Assembly (NCBI GenBank): GCA_018402635.1
Contig: JAGYIP010000008.1
Coordinates: 124,001-188,000 of the forward strand
Direction: 5' to 3'
From: Burkholderiaceae bacterium
Lineage (GTDB): Bacteria; Pseudomonadota; Gammaproteobacteria; Burkholderiales; Burkholderiaceae_A
DNA length: 64,000 nt
The notes beneath the pieces were generated by a model. That model was not told where the DNA came from and ran no database searches. It saw nothing but the letters and a program-made list of their open reading frames with translations. The translations under genes and the position numbers were made by a program. This document shows positions 1 through 9,115 of this stretch, in pieces. Numbering within the stretch: position 1 is the stretch's first letter; every line of letters starts with the position of its first letter.

Positions 1-581
1 ATGGCCCTGGCATGGCCTGCTTCAAGAACGCCTTGGGCGAGGGCTTTCTGCACCAAGGCACTGCACTGCAACAAGCGCAATAGGTTCGTAATGGCCGAGC
101 GCGAGCGACCAAGCACTTCGGAGGCCTGTTCATGGGTGAGCTTAAACTCCTCGATCAGCCGCTCGATGCCTCGGGCCTCTTCAAGCGCATTGAGGTCCTC
201 GCGTTGCAGGTTCTCAACCAGTGCCATGGCAAGCGCGGCCTTGTCGTCCACATCATGCACATAGACAGGAATTTCCGTTAAGCCCGCCAGCTTCGAGGCA
301 CGAAACCGTCGCTCGCCGGCAATGATCTCGTACATGTCGGTGCCCTTGAGAGGCCTTACTGCAATAGGTTGGATAAGGCCTTGCGCCTTTATGGACTCTG
401 CCAGTTCAGCAATCGCCTCCTCGGTGAAGACCTGACGGGGCTGATAGCGTCCAGCTTGCAGTTGGTCTAGCGAAAGGGTCTGGCTATTGGCAGTGGTCTG
501 GTCCATGGAATTTGAGCCACCAAGCAAGGCCTCAAGTCCGCGACCAAGCCCGCGTTTCTTACCTGATTTGGGTGTAACCAT
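1..581 (-). CDS. parB: ParB chromosome partitioning protein, C-terminus cut off by the window edge
   Basis: ParB is the CTP-dependent clamp that loads at parS sites near the origin and works with the ParA ATPase in chromosome segregation. The first 193 codons are visible from an ATG at 579-581. They show the basic N-terminal ParA-contact motif LGRGLEALL (residues 12-20), the CTP-binding box GERRFRA (89-95), the ENLQRED segment and a parS-reading helix-turn-helix around residues 140-165. The C-terminal dimerisation domain lies beyond base 1. It sits 25 bp downstream of parA on the same strand, the usual arrangement. Two parS sites lie 3.5 kb away in the same cluster, which supports the assignment. 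Confidence 0.96.
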   Translation of the reverse strand, partial: MVTPKSGKKRGLGRGLEALLGGSNSMDQTTANSQTLSLDQLQAGRYQPRQVFTEEAIAELAESIKAQGLIQPIAVRPLKGTDMYEIIAGERRFRASKLAGLTEIPVYVHDVDDKAALAMALVENLQREDLNALEEARGIERLIEEFKLTHEQASEVLGRSRSAITNLLRLLQCSALVQKALAQGVLEAGHARA

Positions 582-606
582 TAAGAAGTCCTTATACAAA
601 AATGGT

Positions 607-1398
607 TTAGGCCTGGGTTGCCAGTCTGGGAATAAGCTTGAGCCGATCCATAAGCTCTTGTGCAAAGGCACGGTAGGCCACTGCACCTCGGGAGGTTGGG
701 TCATAAGCAAGCACTGACTGACCATGGCTTGGGGCCTCGGCCAGCCGAACGTTACGAGGAATGACCGTATTAAAAACACGGTCTCCGAAGTGCTTAAGTA
801 ACTGATCACTTACTTGTTGAGAGAGCATCATACGAGAATCAAACATGACCCGCAGAAGACCGATGATCTTTAGATCTTTGTTCAGGCCCCCATGCACCCG
901 TTTAATGGAGTTAACCAGATCGGACAGGCCCTCAAGGGCAAAATACTCGCACTGCATGGGAATAACAACACCATGCGCCGCACAGAGGCCGTTTAAGGTA
1001 AGCAAGGAAAGCGAGGGCGGGCAGTCAATCAGCACGACATCGTAGTCCGCCGATGCGCCTCGAAGCGCATCGCGAAGTCGATGCTCACGCCTGTCGATGG
1101 AGACGAGTTCGACCTCTGCTCCCGCAAGCTCGCGATTTGAGGGTAAAAGGTCATAACCCGCGGGGCTTTGAATCAGGCTGTCTTTTAGCTCCGACAAGCC
1201 CAACAAGACAGGGTAAACCGACTGCTCAACCTCGGCCTTGTCTACGCCACTGCCCATGGTGGCATTGCCCTGGGGATCAAGGTCCACCAACAGTATTCGA
1301 CAGCCTAGGCTGGTTAACGAGGCGGCAAGATTAACCGCCGTTGTGGTTTTACCCACCCCACCCTTTTGGTTTGCAATGCAGAAAACCTGCGCTAGCAT
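607..1398 (-). CDS. parA: ParA chromosome partitioning ATPase
   Basis: ParA/Soj is a Walker-type ATPase that binds DNA non-specifically as an ATP dimer and positions ParB-parS complexes. The 263-residue protein carries the deviant Walker A motif KGGVGKT at residues 12-18 and the switch motif DLDPQGN at 39-45, followed by the usual ParA fold with the CPPSL segment. The length is normal for chromosomal ParA. Its start overlaps the end of rsmG by 7 bp, so the genes are probably co-transcribed and translationally coupled. ParB follows directly. The mnmG-rsmG-parA-parB order is widely conserved near bacterial origins, which makes a plasmid-type ParA unlikely. Confidence 0.97.
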   Translation of the reverse strand: MLAQVFCIANQKGGVGKTTTAVNLAASLTSLGCRILLVDLDPQGNATMGSGVDKAEVEQSVYPVLLGLSELKDSLIQSPAGYDLLPSNRELAGAEVELVSIDRREHRLRDALRGASADYDVVLIDCPPSLSLLTLNGLCAAHGVVIPMQCEYFALEGLSDLVNSIKRVHGGLNKDLKIIGLLRVMFDSRMMLSQQVSDQLLKHFGDRVFNTVIPRNVRLAEAPSHGQSVLAYDPTSRGAVAYRAFAQELMDRLKLIPRLATQA

Positions 1399-2129
1399 GC
1401 GATTCCTTCCTTTGAAAGCCAGACCAGATGGGATGCCTCTTGGCCTGGCAGGTAAACCGGCGTGATGTTAAAAAGGCGCACGCCCAACGACGGGTCCGCT
1501 TGACAATAGCCGTGCTCACTGAGTCCAGTAATTCGATTAAGCTGGCCTGCCAGATACAGCCACATACCCGAAGGCACCAATAAATGGTGCGTCCAGTTAA
1601 TAAAGTCCCCAAGGCTAGCAAAGGCTCGACTTGAGACCACTTGGTAGGGCTCAAGGGGCTTAACCTGCCGAACATCGTCCTCAATCACAGCAACCCTTGA
1701 TCCCAGCTCCAACTGATGCACAACCCGGCGAAGAAAGGCTGCCTTCTTGCCCACTTTCTCAACCAAGGTCATGTGAAACAAAGGGCCCGCCATAATGGCC
1801 CATACGATGGCGGGCACCCCGGCCCCGGACCCCACATCCATGACGCGCAGTGGCCTGTCCGGCGAGGCCAGCTTTAGAGGCTCTGGATGAAAGTGCCTGA
1901 AGGTTAGCACCGACTCCACCAAATGACGGCGAACCTGCTCATGTAGATCATGAATGGCCGTTAGGTTGTGCACATGGTTCCAGGCGCGAAGAACGCGCAA
2001 AAACTCAACAAGGGCCTGCCTATAAACGGGCTCGAGCACCTGACCAAGCTGGCGATCAAGGCTGTCTCCAATCTCCTTGGTCTCGTCTGGGCGCGACACC
2101 GAGGTTTGGTGGGTGGTTTTAGGCTGCAA
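1392..2129 (-). CDS. rsmG: 16S rRNA m7G527 methyltransferase
   Basis: RsmG (GidB) methylates N7 of G527 in 16S rRNA using S-adenosylmethionine. The 245-residue sequence has the SAM-binding glycine loop DVGSGAGVP followed by an acidic end of the next strand ([12 protein letters not shown]), the standard RsmG pattern. It is slightly longer than the usual 205-230 residues because of a polar N-terminus. The first ATG overlaps the end of mnmG by 11 bp, and a later start cannot be excluded. The position between mnmG and parA is the classical one. Loss of this gene in other bacteria gives low-level streptomycin resistance (family knowledge). Confidence 0.96.
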   Translation of the reverse strand: MQPKTTHQTSVSRPDETKEIGDSLDRQLGQVLEPVYRQALVEFLRVLRAWNHVHNLTAIHDLHEQVRRHLVESVLTFRHFHPEPLKLASPDRPLRVMDVGSGAGVPAIVWAIMAGPLFHMTLVEKVGKKAAFLRRVVHQLELGSRVAVIEDDVRQVKPLEPYQVVSSRAFASLGDFINWTHHLLVPSGMWLYLAGQLNRITGLSEHGYCQADPSLGVRLFNITPVYLPGQEASHLVWLSKEGIAC

Positions 2130-4023
2130 GGCTTGCAGGATCTTTCACGGGGCCGGCACGATGACGCTTGATGTAAACCAAAAGAATAGAGATAGCCGCC
2201 GGTGTAACACCGGAAATCCGAGAGGCCTGGTCGAGTGTTCGTGGCCGAATGCTCTGGAGTTTCTGAACCATCTCATTGGAGAGCCCGGCAAGCCCTTGGT
2301 AGACAAAATCATCCGGAATAGCAGTCTCAAGAAGCTGCTTTTGCCGATCAACCTCCTGCTGTTGACGCGAAAGATAGCCCGAATACTTCAGTTGAATAAG
2401 CACCTGTTCCAAGACGGATGCGGCAGGAGCAGGCTGCTCGCCGCGTTGCAAAAAGGGCTCAATGGCCTCATAGCGGGTGGAGGGTCTTCTTAAAAGATCC
2501 GCTGCGGTCATTCGCCCCACGGAGGAGTAGCCCAAGTCCTCAAGGGCCAAGGTCTGAAGGTCTTTTGGCGACAGCATCGCCTGCTTCAGAAATGCAAATT
2601 CGGTCTCAATGGACTGACGCTTTTCATTAAAGAGGCGCCATTGCGCCTCCGTAAGGAGCCCCAATCTCTTTGCCTGCTCGCATAGCCGAAGGTCTGCATT
2701 GTCTTCCCGCAGGCTGAGGCGATACTCTGCCCGGCTTGTGAACATGCGATAGGGCTCCGTGACCCCCTGGGTGACCAAGTCGTCAACCAGAACACCAAGG
2801 TAGGACTCGTCTCGGCGTGGCACCCAGGCCTCTTGGCCCCGGAGACTTAAAACCGCATTGACGCCGGCCACCAGACCCTGGGCGGCGGCCTCTTCATAGC
2901 CGGTTGTGCCGTTGATTTGGCCGGCAAAGAATAAGCCCGCAATGGCCTTGGTCTCCAGACTGGGCGACAGGCCACGCGGATCGAAGAAGTCGTATTCAAT
3001 GGCATAGCCGGGACGAAGAATGTGCGCATCCTCAAGCCCTTTAATGGAGCGAACCAGCTGAACCTGAACGTCATAAGGCAGACTTGTGGAAATGCCATTG
3101 GGATAGATCTCGTGGGTGGTTAGACCCTCGGGCTCCAGGTAAATCTGATGGCTTGGCCGCTGGGAGAAGCGATGAACCTTGTCCTCAATCGACGGGCAAT
3201 AGCGGGGCCCTACCCCCTCAATCACGCCCGAAAAAAGCGGAGATCGATCAAGGCCCGCGCGAATGAAGGCATGGGTCTCCTCATTGGTATGGGTCAACCA
3301 ACAAGGCCGCTGCTCGGGATGAAGCGCGCGCGACCCCCAGAAAGAAAAGGTTGGCTCCGGATCATCCCCCGGTTGCACAACGAGGCCCTCAAACTGAATT
3401 GAGCGGCCATCAAGCCTTGGTGGCGTTCCGGTTTTAAGCCTGCCCTGCCCTAATCCAAGGTCTTTCAGGCGATCAGAGAGTCGAAGCGCCGCAGGCTCAC
3501 CGGCCCGCCCTGCAGAATAATTATCAAGCCCGATGTGAATCTTGCCATTTAAGAAGGTGCCCGCGGTTAGAACAACCCGTGGCGCCTCGAAAACCACCCC
3601 CGACTGCGTCTTGACCCCCATAACCCTCTGGACATCCAACAGAATATCGTCCACAGCCTCGGCGAAAAGCCAAAGGTTTGGCTGGTTCTCTAGCCGCCCA
3701 CGAATGGCCTTGCGATACAGAACCCTGTCAGCCTGGGCCCGGGTGGCACGAACGGCGGGGCCCTTGGACTGATTTAAAGTTCGAAACTGAATGCCCGCCT
3801 CGTCCGTTGCAATGGCCATGGCACCACCACAGGCGTCAATCTCTCTCACAAGATGGCCCTTGCCAATTCCACCAATCGAGGGGTTGCACGACATCTGGCC
3901 CAGGCTGTCGAGCGAATGGGTAATGAGCAGGGTCTTCGCGCCCATGCGAGCCGCCGCGAGCGCCGCCTCCGTTCCCGCATGCCCGCCACCAACCACAATA
4001 AGATCAAAACGCCCCGCTGCCAT
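2119..4023 (-). CDS. mnmG: tRNA uridine-5-carboxymethylaminomethyl modification enzyme MnmG
   Basis: MnmG (GidA) is the FAD-dependent partner of MnmE; together they install the cmnm5 group on wobble U34 of several tRNAs. The 634-residue protein begins with the FAD-binding motif GGGHAG at residues 12-17, followed by CNPSIGG with Cys46. The C-terminal helical domain that contacts MnmE is complete ([20 protein letters not shown] near the end). The length matches the family. The ATG at 4023 is the only good start. It is the first gene of the leftward run mnmG-rsmG-parA-parB, and the intergenic region before it contains the two parS sites. Its partner mnmE lies 3 kb away, in the next leftward cluster. 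Confidence 0.98.
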   Translation of the reverse strand: MAAGRFDLIVVGGGHAGTEAALAAARMGAKTLLITHSLDSLGQMSCNPSIGGIGKGHLVREIDACGGAMAIATDEAGIQFRTLNQSKGPAVRATRAQADRVLYRKAIRGRLENQPNLWLFAEAVDDILLDVQRVMGVKTQSGVVFEAPRVVLTAGTFLNGKIHIGLDNYSAGRAGEPAALRLSDRLKDLGLGQGRLKTGTPPRLDGRSIQFEGLVVQPGDDPEPTFSFWGSRALHPEQRPCWLTHTNEETHAFIRAGLDRSPLFSGVIEGVGPRYCPSIEDKVHRFSQRPSHQIYLEPEGLTTHEIYPNGISTSLPYDVQVQLVRSIKGLEDAHILRPGYAIEYDFFDPRGLSPSLETKAIAGLFFAGQINGTTGYEEAAAQGLVAGVNAVLSLRGQEAWVPRRDESYLGVLVDDLVTQGVTEPYRMFTSRAEYRLSLREDNADLRLCEQAKRLGLLTEAQWRLFNEKRQSIETEFAFLKQAMLSPKDLQTLALEDLGYSSVGRMTAADLLRRPSTRYEAIEPFLQRGEQPAPAASVLEQVLIQLKYSGYLSRQQQEVDRQKQLLETAIPDDFVYQGLAGLSNEMVQKLQSIRPRTLDQASRISGVTPAAISILLVYIKRHRAGPVKDPASLAA

Positions 4024-4071
4024 CAGACCAAAGGCTCCTCGTTAAAAATTTGAATGAAACCGGCTGAGCAA

Positions 4072-4087
4072 TGTTTCACGTGAAACG
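4072..4087. other. parS: parS site 1 (ParB-binding centromere)
   Basis: The 16-bp sequence TGTTTCACGTGAAACG is a near-perfect palindrome matching the bacterial parS consensus TGTTTCACGTGAAACA at 15 of 16 positions. It lies upstream of mnmG, outside any gene, within the cluster that encodes ParA and ParB. ParB loading here is inferred. Confidence 0.93.
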
Positions 4088-4110
4088 CCCCGCCCGCTCT
4101 TCACGCCATT

Positions 4111-4126
4111 TGTTTCACGTGGAACA
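4111..4126. other. parS: parS site 2 (ParB-binding centromere)
   Basis: The sequence TGTTTCACGTGGAACA has the reverse complement TGTTCCACGTGAAACA, which fits the Bacillus-type parS consensus TGTTNCACGTGAAACA exactly. It starts 39 bp after the start of site 1, in the same mnmG-pdxA gap. I noticed no third copy elsewhere in the window. Confidence 0.93.
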
Positions 4127-4216
4127 AAACCTGGGGCCAGCCGCAAACCGGTAAGATTCGCATTGTATTTCAATTAGACGAAAACCCCCAAAGAAAACGA
4201 TGCGAAAGCCAGAGCC

Positions 4217-5218
4217 TTGACTCAAATCCAGAGCGCCATTGCCTTAACCATGGGCGACCCCTCGGGCATTGGGCCCGAGCTCTGCATTAAGGCGGTCGAA
4301 CAGCTTCGTGCCAATGAGCCCGAGCTCAAGCTGCGCCTCTTTGGCGACCTTGGACACCTACTGAAGATCAACAGCCTGCTTGGAACTGCCGTCGACCCAA
4401 CGATGCTTGCTCAAATAACCGAGGACACAGGCTCCTTCGGCCCTTATCCAGTGGGCCAGGTCTCAGCGGCCTCCGGGGAGTCGGCCTATCAGGCGGTTAC
4501 CCTGGCAGCCCAGGCCTGTCTTTCAGGCAGCGTCCGTGGCATGGTCACAGCCCCTCTTAATAAAGAAGCGTTGCAGATGGCCGGGCATTCATGGCCGGGC
4601 CACACCGAATTACTCGCACACCTAAGTAAGCCCGATGACCCACCGCCTGTCCGCATGTTACTTATCAACCATGAGTTACGGGTACTCCTTCACACCATCC
4701 ACATTCCACTTAAAGACGTGCCCTCTCGAATTACCGAGCGCGAGCTGCTTGAAACCATTGAGATCGCCCATCGCTTTGGCTACCAGTACGGCCAAAAAAG
4801 TCCAAACATTGCGATTGCTGGACTCAACCCCCATGCCTCCGAAGGGGGAACCATCGGCGATGAGGATCTAACCATCGTGTCCCCTGCCATTGCAATCGCC
4901 CAGTCCCGCGGCATTCGGGTCACCGGCCCATGGCCTGCCGACACCGTGTTTATGCGGGCACGCCAGAACCCCATCGATATCCATCTTGTTATTGCCCTCT
5001 ACCACGACCAGGGCCTTATCCCCATAAAATACCTCGGCCTTGACCACGGGGTAAACATCACCTTGGGGTTGCCTTTTATTCGCACCAGTGTCGACCACGG
5101 CACGGCCTTCGACATCGCCCACCAATGGCGAGCGAGCCCCGCGTCTCTGCTCGAGGCCATTGCCCAAGCCCAGAAGATGATTCAGACCAGCACCCACCAA
5201 ACGCAGCACGGTTACTAA
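4217..5218 (+). CDS. pdxA: 4-hydroxythreonine-4-phosphate dehydrogenase
   Basis: PdxA oxidises 4-phosphohydroxy-L-threonine with NAD(P)+ in the DXP-dependent pyridoxal phosphate pathway. The 333-residue protein starts TTG at 4217, just before the typical MGDPSGIGPE segment (residues 12-21). The next in-frame ATG would remove the first strand. Metal-ligand histidines are visible at His162 (HIPLKDV), His206 (LNPHASEGG) and His263 (YHDQGL), with the substrate-contact GHT at residues 128-130. The length is normal for the family. It is transcribed away from mnmG and followed after 12 bp by the asparaginase-like gene, so the two may be an operon. Confidence 0.96.
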   Translation: MTQIQSAIALTMGDPSGIGPELCIKAVEQLRANEPELKLRLFGDLGHLLKINSLLGTAVDPTMLAQITEDTGSFGPYPVGQVSAASGESAYQAVTLAAQACLSGSVRGMVTAPLNKEALQMAGHSWPGHTELLAHLSKPDDPPPVRMLLINHELRVLLHTIHIPLKDVPSRITERELLETIEIAHRFGYQYGQKSPNIAIAGLNPHASEGGTIGDEDLTIVSPAIAIAQSRGIRVTGPWPADTVFMRARQNPIDIHLVIALYHDQGLIPIKYLGLDHGVNITLGLPFIRTSVDHGTAFDIAHQWRASPASLLEAIAQAQKMIQTSTHQTQHGY

Positions 5219-5230
5219 CGATCGCACCTT

Positions 5231-5785
5231 ATGCCTGAATCAAAGCCCGCCAGTCCATCCGACCTTGCCATTCTCACAACCGGTGGCACCTTTGAGAAGC
5301 GCTACCTTGACGGCCTTGGGGAATTGGGCTTTGTTGGCAGTTGCCTAAAGACCCTGACAAAAAATGCGCGGCTTGCCAAAAGCCCCCGCATCGAGCAGGT
5401 CATGCTTATTGACAGCCTGCAGATGGGCGACAAAGAACGCCAAGTTATTGTGAGCCGCATTCTAAAGGCGAAGGAAAGCCGCCTGGTGCTTGTTCACGGT
5501 ACCGACACCATGACCACCACGGCCCTTGCCATTAAAGCCAGCCTTGACAAACCGTTTAAAAAAACCATCGTACTTACAGGCGCCATGGTCCCTGTGGCCC
5601 ACCAGGATTCCGATGGTTTTTTTAACCTAGGCCTTGCCGTTGCGGCCTGCCAGCTTGCAAAGCCCGGGGTTTACATTGCAATGTCTGGGTTCGTCTACGA
5701 GGCAGGTAAGGTTGAAAAGGACCGTCGAAAGAAACTCTTTCTCCCGACTCTTTCGCCCCGACTCAAAACATCTGTCAAGCCATGA
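5231..5785 (+). CDS. single-domain asparaginase/glutaminase-like protein
   Basis: The 184-residue protein is the N-terminal half of the asparaginase family. It shows the first catalytic threonine motif TTGGTFE (Thr20) and the second motif VHGTDTM (Thr91-Asp92), then the conserved LTGAMVP strand. Standard type I and II asparaginases are about 320-350 residues and have a second domain; here the stop comes where the domain linker would be, and mnmE begins 15 bp later on the other strand. No in-frame remnant of a C-terminal domain is visible, so this looks like a genuine short form rather than a recent truncation. Hydrolysis of asparagine is plausible but unproven; the substrate may differ. Confidence 0.8.
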   Translation: MPESKPASPSDLAILTTGGTFEKRYLDGLGELGFVGSCLKTLTKNARLAKSPRIEQVMLIDSLQMGDKERQVIVSRILKAKESRLVLVHGTDTMTTTALAIKASLDKPFKKTIVLTGAMVPVAHQDSDGFFNLGLAVAACQLAKPGVYIAMSGFVYEAGKVEKDRRKKLFLPTLSPRLKTSVKP

Positions 5786-5800
5786 CCTGCCCTCAGACCC

Positions 5801-7177
5801 TTACTTCCCTATGCAGAAGCGACTAAAAATATCCCCCAATAGATCATCGCTGGTCCGACGGCCCAGAATTTCACCAAGCAGGTCCTGTGCGAGTCGAAGG
5901 TGCTCGGCCAAGAGCTCCAGCGAATCAAGCCGAAGGTGGTCTTGCGCCTCAATAAGCTGCGCCTTCACACAACCTAAGGCATCAAGATGCCTTTGTCGGG
6001 CCGCAAAAAGACTTGCGCCCTCAGACTGATCTGTGGACACAAACCTCACAATCGCCTGCCCTAAACCATCAAGCCCCTGACCCGTGCGAGCGGAAACGTA
6101 AAAGGTTGTGGACGCCGCAGCCTCAGGCTCGATGGGGTCATCGGGCATCAGATCCACCTTGTTCACAATTCTCCAGACCTTGGCGCCAACGGGGGCGTTT
6201 TGCAGGCACTGACGAAACAACGTCTCATCATCGACCCGCCTTGTCTGAATGTCCTCCACGAAAAGAACAAGGTCTGCCGCCTTAAGCGACTGCCAGGCTC
6301 GCTCAATGCCCATCTGCTCAACAGGCTCCTGCGCACTTCGCAGCCCGGCTGTGTCGGTCAGAAGAAAGTGAACGCCCTGCACGGACAGCTCTTCTGTTAA
6401 TCGGTCCCGCGTCGTTCCGGGCTGATCCGACACAATTGCCACCTCCTCGCGACTCAAGGCATTCATAAGTGAGGACTTGCCCGCGTTGGGGCTTCCCAAC
6501 AGAACAACTCGGCAACCCTCTTTTAAACGCAGTCCTGACCCAACCGACTCGAGAACCTCCTCAAGGCCGAGTTGAATCGCAGCCATACGCTGGTTAAGGC
6601 TCTGACCAAGCTCTAAGGCGTCGATCTCTTCGTCTGAAAAATCCAAATGCGCCTCAACAAGCACGCGAAAATCGACAAGCTGCGCTTGCAGCTGGTGAAT
6701 CGTCTTACTAAAGAAGCCCGACAATGAACGAACCGCGGCCTTAAGGCTCCTGGACGATTGGGCCTCAATAATGTCTGCCACGGCCTCGGCCTGCACAAGG
6801 TCGAGCCGGTCATTTAAAAAAGCCCGTTGGGTGAACTCACCCGGCTCAGCAGGTCGTATTGGGTTGGCTTGGCTGGAAAAATCGAGACAGGCCCGAAGCA
6901 AGGCACGAGGCGCGGCACGACCGCCATGGCCCTGAAGCTCAAGGCTGTCTTCACCCGTAAACGATCGTGGCCCACGAAAAAAAAGAGCAAGCCCCTCGTC
7001 AAGCGGCTCGCCCTCAGGTGAAAGAAAGACCGAAAAAACTGCCCGGCGATCGGGTAGGCGCTTACCGGTAAGCTTCTGACCCAGCCAATACGCCGAAGGC
7101 CCCGAAACCCTTACGATACCAATTGCCCCCTGACCCTCCCCCGTTGCAATTGCAACGATGGTGTCCTTAGGTGGCAT
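5801..7177 (-). CDS. mnmE: tRNA uridine-5-carboxymethylaminomethyl modification GTPase MnmE
   Basis: MnmE (TrmE) is the GTPase partner of MnmG in U34 tRNA modification. The start is taken at the ATG at 7177, giving MPPKDTIVAIAT and 458 residues. The longer frame from 7219 adds 14 residues not found in the family. Visible features are the N-terminal tetrahydrofolate-binding domain, the G domain with GSPNAGKSS (G1), DQPGTTRD (G2), DTAGLR (G3) and NKVD (G4), and the C-terminal FCIGK with the catalytic cysteine. It overlaps the end of yidC by 11 bp, consistent with the rpmH-rnpA-yidD-yidC-mnmE operon found in many bacteria. Confidence 0.97.
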   Translation of the reverse strand: MPPKDTIVAIATGEGQGAIGIVRVSGPSAYWLGQKLTGKRLPDRRAVFSVFLSPEGEPLDEGLALFFRGPRSFTGEDSLELQGHGGRAAPRALLRACLDFSSQANPIRPAEPGEFTQRAFLNDRLDLVQAEAVADIIEAQSSRSLKAAVRSLSGFFSKTIHQLQAQLVDFRVLVEAHLDFSDEEIDALELGQSLNQRMAAIQLGLEEVLESVGSGLRLKEGCRVVLLGSPNAGKSSLMNALSREEVAIVSDQPGTTRDRLTEELSVQGVHFLLTDTAGLRSAQEPVEQMGIERAWQSLKAADLVLFVEDIQTRRVDDETLFRQCLQNAPVGAKVWRIVNKVDLMPDDPIEPEAAASTTFYVSARTGQGLDGLGQAIVRFVSTDQSEGASLFAARQRHLDALGCVKAQLIEAQDHLRLDSLELLAEHLRLAQDLLGEILGRRTSDDLLGDIFSRFCIGK

Positions 7178-8864
7178 TAAACCTCTTGGTAATGGCCCAC
7201 TGCTGCGCAATTGACACAAGGTTGTTCACAAGCCAATAAAGCACAAGACCTGCCGGGAAGAAGAAAAAGAAGACCGAAAAAATGAGCGGCATGAACATCA
7301 TCACCTTGGCCTGCACAGGGTCGGGCGGTGGCGGGTTGAGCTTGGTCTGAATGAACATGGTAATGGCCATAACGATAGGCAAGATATAGAAAGGATCGGG
7401 ATGCGAGAGGTCATTAATCCATAAAATCCAAGGCGCATTACGCATCTCCACACTGGCCAACAGCACCCAGTAAAGTGCAATAAACACCGGGATCTGAATA
7501 AGAATGGGTAGACAGCCCCCTAAGGGGTTGATCTTTTCATTTTTATAGAGCTCCATCATGGCCTGGTTCATCTTGGCCTTGTCGCCAACGTAACGCTCAC
7601 GAATCTGCATAAGCCGCGGGGAAACCGCCTTCATCTTGGCCATTGACCTATAGCTTGCCGCAGACAGTGGGTAGAAAATAAGCTTAATAATGAGGGTTAG
7701 CAGAACAATTGCCCAGCCCCAGTTGTTTACAAGCTTATGCAGTTGCTCCAAAAGCCAGTAAATGGGCTTGGCCAAAAACGTAAGCCAGCCGTAATCCACC
7801 ACCAGGTCAAGACCGGGCGCAAGCGCCTCAAGCACCCTTTGTTCCTGCGGTCCCACATACAAAACGGCCTCATGGCTCTGTTGGGCCCCCGGAGCGATGG
7901 TTTGAATGGGCTGGATCATGCCAACCGCAAAAAGCCCCTCGCCCACCTTTCGAGAGAAAAACTCCCTGACTCGATCGTTGCCCAATACCCAGGCTGAAAC
8001 AAAGTAGTGCTGAATGAAACCAGCCCAGCCATCCGACGCCGTCTTCACATGCGACTGGCTGTTCTTCTCAATCTCCGAAAAACTGATTTTCTGGAATTTG
8101 CCTTGGTCGGTGTAGAGTGCCGGCCCGGTAAAGGTCATGTAGAGCGAGCTCTCCCCTGGAGGCGAGCGATCGTTTCTTAAGAGCTGGTAATAAATGGAAG
8201 GCGTAATGGCGTCTGCACCCGTATTCACAATGGTGTGTTCAACCTTAACCTGATGGCCTGTCTCACTTAAAGAAATGGACTTAAACAGCTTAACTCCACC
8301 GGACTCGGCAACAAGCCGAAGCTCTCGCTCTGGATTCTGACCCCCCTGCAAAGGAAGGCGCTCAAAGAGAATCGTATGGTTGGGTGGGCTAACGCCCCCC
8401 GGGGTGGCAAAGACCAGCCCAGTCTGGGCCTCGTACCGCGTATCAATGCTGTCATCAAACAGCCGCACAAACCCACCTGCGTAATCGTCGGACTGCTGGG
8501 AAAGCAACGCAGCCTTCACAATACGACCCCCAGAGGAGTCAATCACCAGTTCCAGATCACGGTTCTTAATAACGATGCGATCACCTGCTGCGACGCCCGT
8601 ACTGGATGCGATGGACGCATCGGTTGGAGCAAGAGCCTGCTCGGGCCGTAAGGACGGCTGCGGAATTGTTGCATCGGGCGCCGCGGATCGAGGCGCAGCA
8701 TCTGAGCCACCAGAGGGCGGCAGCCCCGCTGGGGACTGCACCGCCGAAGGCGCGGATGCTGAAGCGGGCAGCTCCCCCACCGCTGACTGCCGCATCCAGG
8801 CGTCCCAGAGCAGAAACAACGAAACCATAAAAACAATTAATAAAATTGAGCGACGCGTATCCAT
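7167..8864 (-). CDS. yidC: membrane protein insertase YidC
   Basis: YidC/OxaI inserts and folds inner-membrane proteins, alone or with SecYEG. The start is placed at the ATG at 8864 (MDTRRSILL), where the first transmembrane helix begins at once. The frame is open to 8930, but that adds a basic stretch not typical of the family and would overlap yidD. The 565-residue protein has a Pro/Ala/Ser-rich linker, a large periplasmic domain (roughly residues 90-340) and the C-terminal five-helix insertase domain with the PIYWLLEQLH, NWGWAIVLLT and GGCLPILIQIPVFIALY segments. It follows yidD by 7 bp and precedes mnmE. Confidence 0.97.
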   Translation of the reverse strand: MDTRRSILLIVFMVSLFLLWDAWMRQSAVGELPASASAPSAVQSPAGLPPSGGSDAAPRSAAPDATIPQPSLRPEQALAPTDASIASSTGVAAGDRIVIKNRDLELVIDSSGGRIVKAALLSQQSDDYAGGFVRLFDDSIDTRYEAQTGLVFATPGGVSPPNHTILFERLPLQGGQNPERELRLVAESGGVKLFKSISLSETGHQVKVEHTIVNTGADAITPSIYYQLLRNDRSPPGESSLYMTFTGPALYTDQGKFQKISFSEIEKNSQSHVKTASDGWAGFIQHYFVSAWVLGNDRVREFFSRKVGEGLFAVGMIQPIQTIAPGAQQSHEAVLYVGPQEQRVLEALAPGLDLVVDYGWLTFLAKPIYWLLEQLHKLVNNWGWAIVLLTLIIKLIFYPLSAASYRSMAKMKAVSPRLMQIRERYVGDKAKMNQAMMELYKNEKINPLGGCLPILIQIPVFIALYWVLLASVEMRNAPWILWINDLSHPDPFYILPIVMAITMFIQTKLNPPPPDPVQAKVMMFMPLIFSVFFFFFPAGLVLYWLVNNLVSIAQQWAITKRFNAT

Positions 8865-8871
8865 AGCAAAA

Positions 8872-9111
8872 TTAACCCTTGATAACTTGTGCCGGAAACG
8901 GCTCAGGGACTGGGTCATAGCCAGAGCCACCCCCTGGGCGACATCGGCACAAACGAACAGCCGTTAGACGAGTCGCTGTAAATAGACCGTGCCTTTGATA
9001 GGACTCAATGGCGTAATCCGAACAGGACGGAAGAAAACGACAGCGCGGCCCAATAACAAGCCGGACCGACAACTGATAGCCTCGAATAAGTAAGCAGATA
9101 AATCGATTCAT
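8872..9111 (-). CDS. yidD: membrane protein insertion efficiency factor YidD
   Basis: YidD is a small membrane-associated protein that helps YidC-dependent insertion. The 79 residues contain the family pattern: an amphipathic N-terminus (FICLLIRGYQLSVR), then GPRCRFLPSCSDYAIE with its clustered cysteines, HG in the middle and CRCRPGGGSGYDPVP. The gene lies 4 bp after rnpA and 7 bp before yidC, the standard order. Its cysteine motif and position make the call secure despite the small size. Confidence 0.95.
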   Translation of the reverse strand: MNRFICLLIRGYQLSVRLVIGPRCRFLPSCSDYAIESYQRHGLFTATRLTAVRLCRCRPGGGSGYDPVPEPFPAQVIKG

Positions 9112-9115
9112 GAGG

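Noticed and set aside
1-1400. parA-parB as a plasmid or integrative element
   Set aside because: They are in the conserved mnmG-rsmG-parA-parB chromosomal order beside parS and the origin, with no mobility genes.
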